From Megalopta genalis (lineage: Eukaryota; Arthropoda; Insecta; Hymenoptera; Halictidae): a DNA stretch of 64,000 nt. Each line of letters begins with the position of its first letter. The stretch's first letter is position 1. Position numbers and translations under genes: made by a program. A model generated the notes under the pieces. The model was given only the letters and a program-made list of their open reading frames with translations. It had not been told where the DNA came from and ran no database searches. The stretch spans positions 156,256-220,255 of the forward strand of contig NW_027476467.1 of NCBI RefSeq assembly GCF_051020955.1, read 5' to 3'. Positions 40,101 through 52,279 of this stretch are shown here, in pieces.

Positions 40101-41165
40101 CTTGTTTCGCATGGCTTTGAAGCTAAACCTTCTACATCGCATTTATTTTCAGTTTAATCATGTGGTTCGCATGGATTTGAAGCTAACTCGTTTGTTTCGT
40201 CTGCATTTGAAGCTATATCACTTATATCCCAAGTGTTTGAAGCTTAATCATTTGTTTCGCATGGATTTGAAGCTAACTCGTTTGTTTGGCCTGCAGTTGA
40301 ATCTATATCACTTATATCGCAAGTATTTTAAACAAAATCATTTGTTCCGCATCGATATGAAGCTAAGCCTTCTACTTCGAATTGATTTGAAGCTAAATCA
40401 TTTGTTTCGCTTGGATGTGAAGCTAGCTCGTTTGTTTCGTCTGCATTTGAAGCTATATCACTTATATCCCAAATGTGTGAAGCTACATCATTTGTTTCGC
40501 TTGGATTTAAAGCTAAACGATCTACATCGCATTGATTTGAAGCTAAATCATGGGTTTTGCATGCATTTGAAGCTAACTCGTTTGTTTCCCCTGCATTTGA
40601 AGCTATATCACTTATATCGCAAGTATCTGACGCTAACTCATTTATTTCGCATGGATTTGAAGCTAACTCGTTTGTTTGGCCTGCAGTGGAATCTATATCA
40701 CTTATATCGCAAGTATTTGAAGCAAAATAATTTGTTCCGCATCGATTTGAAGCTAAGCCTTCTACTTCGAATTGATTTGAAGCTAAATCATGTGTTTCGC
40801 TTGGATGTGAAGCTAACTCGTTTGTTTCGTCTGCATTGAAGCTATATCACTTATATCCCAAGTATTTGAAGCTAAATCATTTGTTTCGCATGGATTTGAA
40901 GCTAAACCTTCTACATCGCATGGACTTGAAGCTAACTCGTTTGTTTCGCATGCAGCTGAAGCTATATCACCCATATCCCAAGTGTTTGCAACTCTATCAT
41001 TTGTTTCGCATGGATTTGAAGCTAAACCATATAAATCGCATGAATTTAAGCTAAATCATTTGTTTCGCATGGACTTGAAGCTAAACCTTCTACATCGCAC
41101 TCATTTGAAGCTAAATCATGTGTTTCGCTTGGATTGGAAGCTATCTCGTTTGTTTCGTCTGCATT

Positions 41166-43090
41166 TGAAGCTACATCACTTATATCGCAAGTATCTGAAG
41201 CTAAATCACTTGTTTCGCATGGATTTGAATCTAAACCTTCAACATCGCATTGATTTGCAGCTAAATCATGTGTTCCGCATGGATTTGAAGCCAACTCGTT
41301 TGTTTCGTCTGCACTTGAAACTATATCACTTATATCGCAAGTATCTGAAGGTATATCATTTGTTTCGCATAGATTTGAAGCTAACTCGTTTGTTTCGTCT
41401 GCAATTGAAGCTATATCACTTATATCCCATTGTTTGAAGCTAAATCATTTGTTTCGCATGGACTTGAAGCTAAACCTTCCACACAGCATTGATTTGAGGC
41501 TTAATCATGTGTTTTGCATGGTTTTCAGGCTAACTCGTTTATTTCCCCTGCATTTAAAGCTATATCACTCATATCGCAAATAACTGGAGCTAAATCATTG
41601 GTTTCGCATGGACTTGAAGCTAAACCTTCTACATCGCACTCATTTGAAGCTAAATCATGTGTTTCGCTTGGATTGGAAGCTATCTCGTTTGTTTCGTCTG
41701 CATTTGAAGCTACATCACTTATATCGTAAGTATCTGAAGCTAAATCACTTGTTTCGCATGGATTTGAATCTAAACCTTCAACATCGCATTGATTTGCAGC
41801 TAAATCATGTGTTTCGCATGGATTTGAAGCTAACTCGTTTGTTACCCCTGCATTTGAATCTATATCACTTATATCGCAAGTATCTGATGCTAAATCATTT
41901 GTTTCGCCTGGATTTGAAGCTAAACCTTCTACTTTCGCATTGATTTGAAGCTGACTCGTTTGCTTCGTGCGCATATGAAGCTATATCACTTATATCCCAA
42001 CTGTTTGAAGCTAAATCATTTGATTCGCATGGATTTGAAGCTAGCTTGTTTCTTTCGTCTGCATTTGAAGCTATATCACGTATATCGCAAGTATCTGAAG
42101 CTAAATCATTTGTGTCGTATGGATTTGGAGCTAAGCCTTCTACTACGCATTGATTTGGAGCTAAATCATGTCTTTTTCCTGAATTTTATGCTAACTCGTT
42201 TGTTTCGCATGCAGTTGAAGTTAAATCATGTATATCACAAGTGTTTGAATCGAAACCATTTGATTTGCATGGATTTGAAGCTGAGCCTTCTACTTCGCAT
42301 TGATTTGAAGCTGAATGATGTGTGTGGCTTGAATTTAAAGCTAACCCCATTGTTTCACATGCAGTTGAAGCTGAATCACGTATAAAACAGGTTTTTGATG
42401 CTAAACTATTCGTTTCGCATTGATTTGAAGCTTAATCATGTGTTTTGCATGGATTTGAAGCTAACTCGTTTGTTTCTCCTGCATTTGAAGCTATATCACT
42501 TACATCGCATGTATCTGATGCTAAGTCATTTGTGTCGCATGGATTTGAAGCTAAATCTTCTCCATCGCATGGACTTGAAGCTAACTCGTTTGTTTCGCAT
42601 GCAGCTGAAGCTATATCACCCATATCCCAAGTGTTTGCAGCTCTATCATTTGTTTCGCATGGATTTGAAGCTAAACCATCTAAATCGCATGAATTTTATG
42701 CTAAATCATGTGTTCCGCATGAATTTGAAGCTAACTTGTTTGTTTCGTCTGCACTTGAAGCAATATCACATATATCGCTAGTATCTGAAGCTAAATCATT
42801 TGTTTCGCATGGATTTGAAGCTAAACCTTCAACATCGCTTTGATCTGCAGCTATATCATGTGTTTCGCAAGGATTTGCAGGTAACTCGTTCGTTTCGCCT
42901 GCATTTGATGCTATATCACTTATATCGCAAGTATCCGAAGCTAAATCACTTGTTTCGCATGGCTTTGAAGCTAAACCTTCTACATCGCATTTATTTTCAG
43001 TTTAATCATGTGGTTCGCATGGATTTGAAGCTAACTCGTTTGTTTCGTCTGCATTTGAAGCTATATCACTTATATCCCAAGTGTTTGAAG
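41166..43090 (+). repeat. Patchwork region assembled from 35.5-40.2 kb pieces
   Basis: 41,166-41,617 matches 35,528-35,979. 41,915-42,068 matches 38,977-39,130. 42,134-42,540 matches 37,935-38,341 at offset 4,199. 42,537-43,090 matches 39,689-40,242 at offset 2,848. Two pieces meet directly near 42,538 although their counterparts lie 1.35 kb apart, and the 41.9 kb piece is out of order. An internal 539-bp direct repeat joins 41,071 to 41,610. Confidence 0.78.
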
Positions 43091-45734
43091 CTAAATCATG
43101 TGTTTCGCATGGATTTGAAGCTAACTCGTTTTTTCCGCCTGCAGTAGCATCTATATTACTTATATCGCAAGTGTTTGAAGTTAAATCATTTGTTTTGCAT
43201 GGATTTGAAGCTATCTCGTTTGTTTCGCCTGCAGTTGAAACTATATCACTTATATCGCAAGCGTTTGAAGGTAAATCAATTGTTTCGCATGGATTTGAAG
43301 CTAATCCTTCTACGTCGCATTAATTTGAAGCTAAATCATGTGTTTGGCTTGGATTTGAAGATAACTCGTTCGTTTCGCCTGCATTTGTAGCTATATCATT
43401 TATATCGCAAATATTTGAAGCTAAATCATTTGTGCCGCATGGATTTGAAGCTAAACCTTCTACACCGCATTGATTTGAAGCTAAATCATGTGTTTCGCAT
43501 GGATTTGAAGCTAACTCGTTTGTTTCCCTTGCATTTGAAGCTATATCACTTATATCGCAAGTATTTGAAGCAAAATCATTTGTTTCGCATGGATTTGAAG
43601 CTAAACCTTCTACATCTCATTGCTTTGCATCTAAATGATGTTTTTCACAAGGATTTGAACTAACTCGTTGGTTTCACCTGCATTTGAAGCAATAGCAATA
43701 TATCGCAAGTATCTGAACCTAGATCATTTGTCTCGCATGGATTTAAAGCTAAACCTTCTACATCGCATTCATTTGAAGTTAAATCATGTGATTCGCTTGG
43801 ATTTAATTCTAGTTCGTTTGTATCGTCTGAATTTGTCGCTATATCACTTATATCGCAAGTATCAGAAGCTAAATCATTTGTTCCGCATGGATATGAATCT
43901 AAACCTTCTACGTCGCATTGATTTCAAACTAAATCATGTGTTTTGCATGGATTTGATGCTAACTCGTTTGGTTCCCCTGCATTTGTAGCTATATCACTTA
44001 TATCGCAAGTATCTGAAGCTAAATCATTTGTTTCGCATGGATTTGAAGCTAAGCGTTCTACTTCGCATGGATTTAAAGCTAAATGATGTGTATCGCACGA
44101 ATTTTGAAGCTAAGTCGTCTGATTCGTCTGCATTTCAAGCTATATCACTTATATCCCAAGCGTTTGATGATGAATCATTTGTTTCGCATGGATTTGTAGT
44201 TAAACCTTCTACATCACATTGATTTGAAGCTAAATCATTTGTTCCGCATGAATTTGTAGCTATACCCTCTACATCGCATTGATTTGAAGCTAAATCATGT
44301 GTTTCGTATGGATTTGAAGCTAACTCGTTTGTTTCGCCTGCAGTTGAATCTATATCACGTACATCGCAAGTATTTGAAGCTAAATCATTTGTTCCGCATG
44401 GATTTGATGCTAAACCTTCTACATCGCATTGATTTGAAGCTAAATCATGTGTATGGCATGGATTTTGAAGCTAACACGATTGATTCGTCTGAATTTGAAT
44501 CTATATCACTTATATCCCAAGTTTTTGAAGCTAAATCATTTGTTTCGCATGGAGTTGAAGCTAAACCTTCTACATCGCATTGATTTGAAGCTAAATAATG
44601 TTTATCGCTTGTTTATGAAGATAACTCGTTTGTTTCGCCTGCATTTGAAGCTATATCATTTATATCGCAAGTGTCTGAAGCTAAATCATTTGTTCCTCAT
44701 GAATTTGAAGCTATACCTTCTACATCGCATTGATTTGAAGCTAAATCATGTGTTTCGCATGGATTTGCAGCTAACTCGTTCGTTTCGCCTGCAGTTGAAT
44801 CTATATCACTTACATCGCAAGTATTTGAAGCTAAATCATTTGTTCTGCATGGATTTGATGCAAAACCTTCTACATCGCATTGATTTGAATTCAACTCATG
44901 TGTTTCGCTTGGATTTGAAGCTAAACCTTGTACATCGCATTGATTTGAAGCTAAATCATGTGTATCGCACGGATTTTGAAGCTAACTCGTTTGTTTCGCC
45001 TGCAGTTGAATCTATATCACTTACATCGCAAGTGTTTGAAGCTTAATCATTTGTTCCGCATGGATTTGATGCTAAACCTTCTACATCGCATTGATTTGAA
45101 GCTAAATCATGTGTTTTGCTTGGATATCCCAAGTATTTGATGCTAAATCATTTGTTTCGCATGGATTTGAAGCTAAACCTTCTACATCGCATTGATTTGA
45201 AGCTAAATCATGTGTTTCGCATGGATTTGATGCTAACTCGTTTGTTTCCCCTGCATTTGAAGATATATCAGTTTTATCGCAAGTTTCTGATGCTAAATCA
45301 TTTGTTTCGCATGGATTTGAAGCTAAACCTTCTACACCGCATTGATTTGAAGCTATATCATGTGATTCGCTTGGATTTAATTCTGGTTCGTTTGTATCGT
45401 CTGAATTTGACACTATATCACTTATATCGCAAGTATCTAAAGCTAAATCATTGGTTTCGCATGGATTTGAAGCTAAACCTACTACATCGCATTGATTCGA
45501 AGCTAAATCATTTGTTTCGCTTAGATTTGAAGCTAACTCGTTTGTTTCGTCTGTATTTGAAGATATATCACTTATATCGCAAATATCCGAACCGAAATAA
45601 TTTGTTTCTTATGGATTTGAATCTAAGCCTTCTACCTCGCATTGATTTGAAGCTAAATCATTTGTTTCGCTTCGATTTTTGAATGTATACTATCTACATT
45701 ACATTGATTTGCAGGTAATTCATGTGTTCCACAT

Positions 45735-46945
45735 GGATTTGAAGCTAACTCGTTTGTTTCGTCTGCATTTGAAGCATTGTCACTTATATCCCAAGTGTTT
45801 GAAGCTAAATCATTTGTTTCGCATGGATTTGAAGCTAAACCTTCTACATCCCATTGATTTAAAGCTAAATCATGTGATTCACTTGGATTGGAAGCTAACT
45901 CGTTTATTTCGTCTGCATTTGAAGTTGTATCACTTATATCGCAAGTATCTGAAGCTAAATCATTTGTGCCTCATGGATTTGAAGCTAAAGCTTCTACATC
46001 GCATTGATTTGCAGCTAAATCATGTGTTTCACATGGATTTGAAGCTAACTCGTTTGATTTGTCTGTATTTAAAGCTATATCACTTATATCCCAATTGTTT
46101 GAAGCTAAATCATGTGTTTCGCCTGTATTTGAAGCTAGCTCGTTTGTTTCGTCTGCATTGGAAGCTATATCACTTATATCGCAAGTGTTTGAAGCTCAAT
46201 AATTTGTCTGGCATGGATTTCAAGCTAATCCTTCTACATCGCATTGATTTGAAGCTAAATCACGTGTTCAGCTTGGATTTGAAGCTAAACCTTCTACATT
46301 GCATTGATTTGACACTAAATCATGTGATTCGCTTGGATTTGTATCTAACTCGTTTCTTTCGTCTGCATTTGAAGCTATATCACTTATATCGCAAGTATCT
46401 GAACCTAAATCATTTGTTTCTCATGGATTTCAAGATAAGCCTTCTACCTCGCTTTGATTTGAAGCTAAGTCATTTGCGTCGCATGGATTTGAAGCTAAAC
46501 CTTCTACATAACATTGATTTGACGCTTAATCATGTGTTTTGCATGGATTTGAAGCTAACTCGTTTGTTTCGTCTGCATTTGGAGCATTGTCACTTATATC
46601 CCAAGTGTTTGAAGCTAAATCATTTGTTTCGCATGGATTTGAAGCTAAACCTTCTACATCACATTGATTTAAAGCTAAATCATGTGATTCGCTTGGATTG
46701 GAAGCTAACTCGTTTATTTCGTCTGCATTTGAAGTTGTATCACTTATATCGCAAGTATCTGAAGCTAAATCATTTGTGCCTCATGGATTTGAAGCTAAAG
46801 CTTCTACATCGCATTGATTTGCAGCTAAATCATGTGTTTCACATGGATTTGAAGCTAACTCGTTTGATTTGTCTGCATTTAAAGCTATATCACTTATATC
46901 CCAATTGTTTGAAGCTAAATCATGTGTTTCGCTTGTATTTGAAGC
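45735..46945 (+). repeat. 810-bp offset tandem duplication
   Basis: 45,735-46,135 repeats at about 46,545-46,945 (27 monomers apart) with shared variants (gaagcattgtcac, gttgtatcac, gtgcctcatgg, taaagcttctac). The copies diverge near 46,140 and 46,950. Confidence 0.82.
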
Positions 46946-47436
46946 TAACTCGTTTGTTTCCCCTGCATTTGAAGCTATATCACTTATATCGCAAGTATCT
47001 GATGCTAAATCATTTTTTTCGCATGGATATGAAGCTAAACCTTCTAAATCGCATTGATTTGAAGCTAATTCATGTGTTTCGCATGGATTTGAAGCTAATT
47101 GCTTCGTTTCGACTGCAATTGAATCTGTATCACTTATATCGCAAGTATCTGATGCTAAATCATTTGTTTCGCATGGATTTGAAGCTAAACATTCTACATC
47201 GCTTTGATTTGCAGCTCAATCATGTGTTTCGCATGGATTTGAAGCTAACTCGTTTGTTTCCCCTGCATTTGAAGCTATATCACTTATATCGCAAGTATCT
47301 GATGCTAAATCATTTTTTTCGCATGGATATGAAGCTAAACCTTCTAAATCGCATTGATTTGAAGCTAATTCATGTGTTTCGCATGGATTTGAAGCTAATT
47401 GCTTCGTTTCGACTGCAATTGAATCTGTATCACTTA
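46935..47436 (+). repeat. 300-bp offset tandem duplication
   Basis: About 46,935-47,136 repeats at 47,235-47,436, two 150-bp units later. Both carry atttttttcgcatgg and the series aattcatg, aattgcttcg, gcaattgaatctg, which also occurs at 10.65-10.80 kb. Confidence 0.82.
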
Positions 47437-48797
47437 TATCCCAAGTGTTTGAAGCTAAATCATTTGTTACGCATGGATTTGAAGCTAAACATTCTACATC
47501 GCTTTCATTTGCAGCTAAATCATGTGTTTCGCATGGATTTGGAGCTAACTCGTTAGTTTCGCCTGCATTTGAAGCTATATCATTTATATCGCAAGTATTT
47601 GAAGCTAAATCATTTGTGTCGCATGGATTTGAAGCTAAACCTTCTACATCGCATTGATTTGCAGCCAAGTCATGTATTTCGTATGGATTTGAAGCTAACT
47701 CGTTCGTTTCGCCTGCATTTGATGCTATATCACTTATATCGCAAGTATGTGAATCTAAATCATTTGTAACGCATGGATTTGAAGCTGAACCTTCTACATC
47801 GCATTGATTTGAAGCTTAATCGTGTGATTCGCTTGGACTTGAAGATAACTCGTTTGTTAAGCCTGCATTTGAAGCTACAATATTTATATCGCAAGTATAT
47901 GAAGCTAAATCATTTGTGTCGCCTGGATTTGAAGCTATACCTTCTACATCGCTTTGATTTGAAGCTGAATCATGTGTTTCGCATGGATTTGGAGCTAAAC
48001 CTTCTACATCGCATTGACTTGCAGCGAAGTCATGCATTTCGCATGGATTTGAATCTAACTCGTTAGTTTCGCCTGCATTTGAAGCTATATCAATATATCG
48101 CAAGTATCTGAACCTAAATCATTTGTTTCGCATGGATTTGGAGCTAAGCCTTCTACTTCGTATCGATTTGAAGCTAAATGATATGTATCGCATGGATTTT
48201 GAACCTACCCCGTTTGATTCGTCTGCATTTGCAGCTATATCACTTATACCCCAAGTGTTTGAAGCTAAATCATTTGTGTCGCATGGATTTGAATCTAAAC
48301 CTTCTACATCGCATTGATTTGAAGCTCAATCGTGTGATTCGCTTGGACTTGAAGCTAACTCGTTTGTTTCGCCTGCATTTGAAGCTACAAAATTTATATC
48401 GCAAGTATATGAAGCTAAATCATTTGTGTCGCATGGATTTGAAGCTAAACCTTCTACATTGCATTGATTTGCAGCTAAATCATGTGTTTCGCATGGATTT
48501 GGAGCTAAACCTTCTACATCGCATTGACTTGCAGCCAAGTCATGTATTTCGCATGGATTTGAAGCTAACTCGTTCGTTTCGCCTGCATTTGATGCTATAT
48601 CACTTATATCGCAAGTATCTGAAGCTAAATCATTTGTTACGCATGGATTTGAAGCTAAACCTTCTACATCGCATTGATTTGCAGCTAAATCATGTGTTTC
48701 GCATGGATTTGGAGCTAACTCGTTAGTTTCGCCTGCACTTGAAGCTATATCACTTATATCGCAAGTATCTGATGCTAAATCATTTGTTTCGCATGGA

Positions 48798-49188
48798 TTT
48801 GAAGCTAAATCTTCTACTTTCGCATTGATTTGAAGCTGAATCGTTTGTTTCGTCAGCATTTGAAGCTATATCACTTACATCCCAACTGTTTGAAGCTAAA
48901 TCATTTGTTTCGCATGGATTTGAAGCTCACTCGTTCGTTTCGCCTGCATTAGAAGCTGTATCACTTATATGGCAAGTATCTGAAGCTAAATCATTTGTGT
49001 TGCATGGATTTGAAGCTAAACCTTCCACATAACATTGATTTGAATCTAAATCATCTGTTTCGTATGGAGTTGAAGCTAGCTCGTTTGTTTCGTCTGCATT
49101 TGAAGTTAAATAACATATATCGCAAGTATCTGAAGCTAAATCATTTGTTTCGCATGGATTTGATGCTAAACATTCTACATCGCATTTA
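48798..49188 (+). repeat. Left arm of the diverged inverted repeat at the junction
   Basis: Read away from the junction, the types run B-A-E-D-C-B-A-E-D-A-E-D-B*, where B* is a 31-bp unit containing ctactttcgc and the preceding E carries cccaactg. The right arm shows the same series and markers with one extra five-monomer cycle. Hand comparison of the 92 bp nearest the junction gave about 10 mismatches between arms. Confidence 0.75.
48990..49130 (+). repeat. Left-array segment whose inverted copy lies at 54.2 and 56.2 kb
   Basis: Reverse-complemented, it matches 54,170-54,310 and 56,150-56,300 almost base for base, including the rare variants actccatacgaaacag, gatttagattc and gttatgtggaagg. 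It therefore links the two orientations by sequence, not only by family. Confidence 0.78.
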
Positions 49189-49220
49189 TTTGAAACGAAT
49201 TCGGTGTTTGTATCTTCATA
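49189..49220. other. Orientation-switch junction between the two arrays
   Basis: The last full + monomer (type B) ends at 49,188 and the first - monomer (also type B) begins at 49,221. The 32 bp between them are not a normal monomer. They start like a monomer from each side (tttgaa from the left, tatgaaga read from the right), contain the palindrome CGAATTCG at 49,196-49,203, and share gtgttt with a type C unit, which is the type expected after B. It looks like a degenerate or fused monomer. The arms point towards each other (converging orientation). Confidence 0.93.
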
Positions 49221-50319
49221 TCAATGCGATGTAGAAGGTTTAGCTTCAAATCCATGCGAAAAAAATGATTTAGCATCAGATACTTGCGATATAAGTGATA
49301 TAGCTTCAAGTGCAGGCGAAACTAACGAATTAGCTATAAATCCATGCGAAACACATGCTTTAGCTGCAAATCAATGCGATGTAGAAGTTTTAGCTTCAAA
49401 TCCATGCGTAACAAATGATTTAGCTTCAGATACTTTCGATATAAGTGATATAGTTTCAAGTGCAAACGAAACAAACGAGTTAGCTTCAAGTCCATGCGAA
49501 ACACATGATTTAGCTGCAAATCAATGCGATGTTGAAGGTTTAGCTTCAAATCCATGCGAAACAAATGATTTAGCTTTAGATACTTGCGATATAAGTGATA
49601 TAGCTTCAAATGCAGGGGAAACAAACGAGTTAGCTTCAAATCCATGCGGAACAACTGATTTAGCTTCAAACAGTTGGGATATAAGTGATATAGCTTCAAA
49701 TGCGGACGAAACAAACGAGTTAGCTTCAAATCAATGCGAAAGTAGTAGGTTTAGCTTCAAATCCGTGCGAAAAAAAGATTTAGCATACGATACTTGCGAC
49801 ATAAGGGATATAGTTTCAAATTCAGGGGATACGAACGAGTTAGCTTCAAATCCATGCAACCGAAAGGATTTAGCTTCAGATACTTGCGATATAAGTGATA
49901 TAGCTTCAAATGCAGGGGAAACGAACGAGTTAGCTTCAAATCCATGCGAAACAAATGATTTAGCTTCAAACAGTAGGGATATAAGTGATATAGCTTCAAA
50001 TGCCGGGGAAACAAACGAGTTAGCTTCAAATCCATGCGAAAGACATGATTTAGCTTCAAATCGATGCGAAGTAGAAGGCTTAGCTTCAAATCCATGCGAA
50101 ACACATGATTTAGCAGCAAATCAATGCGACGTAGAAGGTTTAGCTACAAATCCATGCGAAACAAATGATTTAGCTTCAAGCAATTGGGATATAAGTGATA
50201 TAGCTTCAAATGCAGACGAATCAAACGGGGTAGCTTCAAAATCCATGAGATACACATCATTTAGCTTTAAATCCATGCGAAGTAGAAGGCTTAGGTTCAA
50301 ATCCATGCGAAACAAGTGA
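49204..50319 (+). other. Longest PCETND-frame ORF (371 codons) starting in the junction spacer
   Basis: It opens at a GTG inside the 32-bp junction spacer and then runs through the right array in the opposite-strand frame. Decapeptides are N-P-C-E-T-N-D-L-A-S (type A), NQCDVEGLAS (B), NAGETNELAS (D) and DTCDISDIAS (E). Cys at position 3 and acidic residues at 4 and 7 recur. Near 50,240 the 31-bp unit (ggggtagcttcaaaatcc) shifts the frame, and a TGA within aaatgatt follows at the end. Chance openness is the simplest explanation. No family recognised. Confidence 0.1.
49221..49761 (-). repeat. Right arm of the diverged inverted repeat at the junction
   Basis: Types from the junction are B-A-E-D-C-B-A-E-D-C-B-A-E-D-A-E-D-B*. 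The B* unit has the same extra base (gcgaaagtag) and the E before it the same cagttggg as the left arm. Relative to the left arm it has one additional 150-bp cycle. Beyond about 49.76 kb the two arms no longer correspond. Confidence 0.75.
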
Positions 50320-52279
50320 TTTAGCTTTAGATACTTGCGATATAAGTGATAAAGCTTCAAAAGCTGGGGATACAAACGAGTTAGCTTCATATCCAAGCGA
50401 AACACTTGATTTAGTTTCAAATCAATGCGTTGTAGCTGGTTTAGCTTCAAATCCATGCGAAACACATGATTTAGCTTCAAATCAATGCGATGTAGAAGGT
50501 TTAGCTTCAAATCCAAGCGAAACAAATGATTTACCTACAAACACTTGGGATATAAGTGATATAGCCGGAAATGCAGACGAATCAAACGGGGTAGCTTCAA
50601 AATCCATGCGATACATATCATTTAACTTCAAATCGATACGAAGTAGAAGGCTTAGCTTCAAATCCATGCGAAACAAATGATTTAGGTTCAGATACTTGCG
50701 ATACATTGATATTGCTTCAAATGCAGACGACTCAAACGAGTTAGCTTCAAAATCCATGCGATACACATCATTTAGCTTTAAATCCATGCGAAGTAGAAGG
50801 CTTAGGGTCAAATCCATGCGAAACAAATGATTTAACATCAGATACTTGCGATATATGTGATATAGCTTCAAATGCAGACGAAACAAACGAGTTAGCTTCA
50901 AATCCATGCGAAACACATGATTTAGCTGCAAATCGATGCGAAGTAGAAGGATTAGCTTCAAATCCATGCGAAGCAAATGATTGAGCTTCAAACACTTGGG
51001 ACATAAGTGATATAGCTTCAAATGCAGACGACTCAAACGAGTTAGCTTCAAAATCCATGCGATACATATCATTTTGCTTCAAATCTATTCGAAGTAGAAG
51101 GCTTAGCCTCAAATCCATGCGAAACAAATGATTTAGCTTCAAACACTTGGGATAGGAGTGATATAGCTTCAAATTCAGGCGGAACAAACGAGTTAGCTCC
51201 AAATCCATGCGAAACACATGATTTAGCTGCAAATCAATGCGATCTAGAAGGTTTAGCTTCAAATCCGTGCGAAACAAATGATTTAGCATCAGACACTTGC
51301 GATATATGTGATATAGCTTCAAATGCAGGGGAAACAAACGAGTTAGCTTCAAGTCCATGCGATGTAGAAGTTTTAGGTTCAAATCCATGCGAAACAAATG
51401 ATTTAGCTTCAAACACTTGGGATATAAGTGATATAGCTTCAAATGCAGACGAAACAAACGAGTTAGCTTCAAATCCATGCGAAACACATGAATTAGCTTC
51501 AAATCAATGCGATGTAGAAAGTTTAGCTTCAAATCCATGCGAAAAAAATGATTTAGCATCAGATACTTGCGATATAAGTGATATAGTTTCAAATGCAGAC
51601 GAAACAAACGAGTTAGCTTCAAATCCATGCCAAACACATGAATTAGCTTCAAATCAATGCGATGTAGAAAGTTTAGCTTCAAATCCATGCGACAAAAATG
51701 ATTTAGCATCAGATATTTGCGATATAAGTGATATAGTTTCAAATGCAGACAAAACAAACGAGTTAGCTTCAAATCCATGAGAAACACATGATTTAGCTGC
51801 AAATCAATGCGATGTTGAAGGTTTAGCAACAAATTCATGCGGAACAAATGATTTAGCTTCAGATACTTGCGATATAAATGATATAGTTTCAAATGCAGGG
51901 GAAACAAACGAGCTAGCTTCAAAAACTTGGGATATAAGTGATATAGTTACAAATGCAGACGAAACAAACGAGTTAGCTTCAAATCCATGAGAAACACATG
52001 ATTTAGCTGCAAATCAATGCGATGTTGAAGGTTTAGCTGCAAATTCATGCAGAACAAATGATTTCGCTTCAGATACTTGCGATATAAATGATATAACTTC
52101 AAATGCAGGCGAAACAAACGAGTTAGCTTCTAATCCATGCGAAACACATGATTTAGCTGCAAATCAATGCGATGTTAAAGGTTTAGCAGCAAATTCATGC
52201 GGAACAAATGATTTAGCTTCAGATACTTGCGATATAAATGATATAACTTCAAATGCAGGCGAAACAAACGAGTTAGCTT

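Larger units (their letters stand above)
45679..47556 (+). other. Repeat-derived ORF (625 codons), probably not a gene
   Basis: It is the same LKLNH-type decapeptide frame in the left array and begins at a TTG, not an ATG. It spans the 810-bp and 300-bp duplications, so its protein would contain near-identical internal blocks. It ends where a type D unit runs into a stop (ctcgttagtttcg). There is no recognisable domain or upstream regulatory sequence, because both sides are the same satellite. Confidence 0.08.
1..49188 (+). repeat. Left satellite array, 30-bp monomers in + orientation
   Basis: About 1,640 head-to-tail monomers with no interruption by unique DNA. Conserved positions are 1-10 (TTTGAAGCTA) and about 22-25 (TCGC). 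Positions 11-20 and the tail define five types: A (aatcatttgt, tail atgga), B (aaccttctac, attga), C (aatcatgtgt, atgga), D (actcgtttgt, ctgca) and E (tatcacttat, aagta). A monomer following E usually starts TCTGAAGCTA. The common order A-B-C-D-E gives a 150-bp higher-order unit, clearly visible for example at 6,841-7,020 and 961-1,230. Single-base indels shift the 30-bp phase many times along the array. Seen directly. That this is eukaryotic satellite DNA is an inference from the size, layered repeat structure and lack of genes. Confidence 0.97.

Noticed and set aside
1..49188. FEAKSFVSHG-type frame as coding
   Set aside because: Type B units end cat-tga in this frame, so it is closed about once per 150 bp.
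49189..49220. Fold-back assembly or library artefact at the switch
   Set aside because: Arms next to the switch differ at roughly one base in nine and by a 150-bp unit. A fold-back artefact would give near-identical arms. Spanning reads would still be needed for certainty.
49204..50319. Pentapeptide-repeat protein (PCETND frame, Leu and Cys alternating every five residues)
   Set aside because: The spacing of five between Leu and Cys is suggestive, but the positions before them are Asn, Pro, Glu or Gly rather than the small residues usual in that family, and the frame is broken repeatedly elsewhere in the array.
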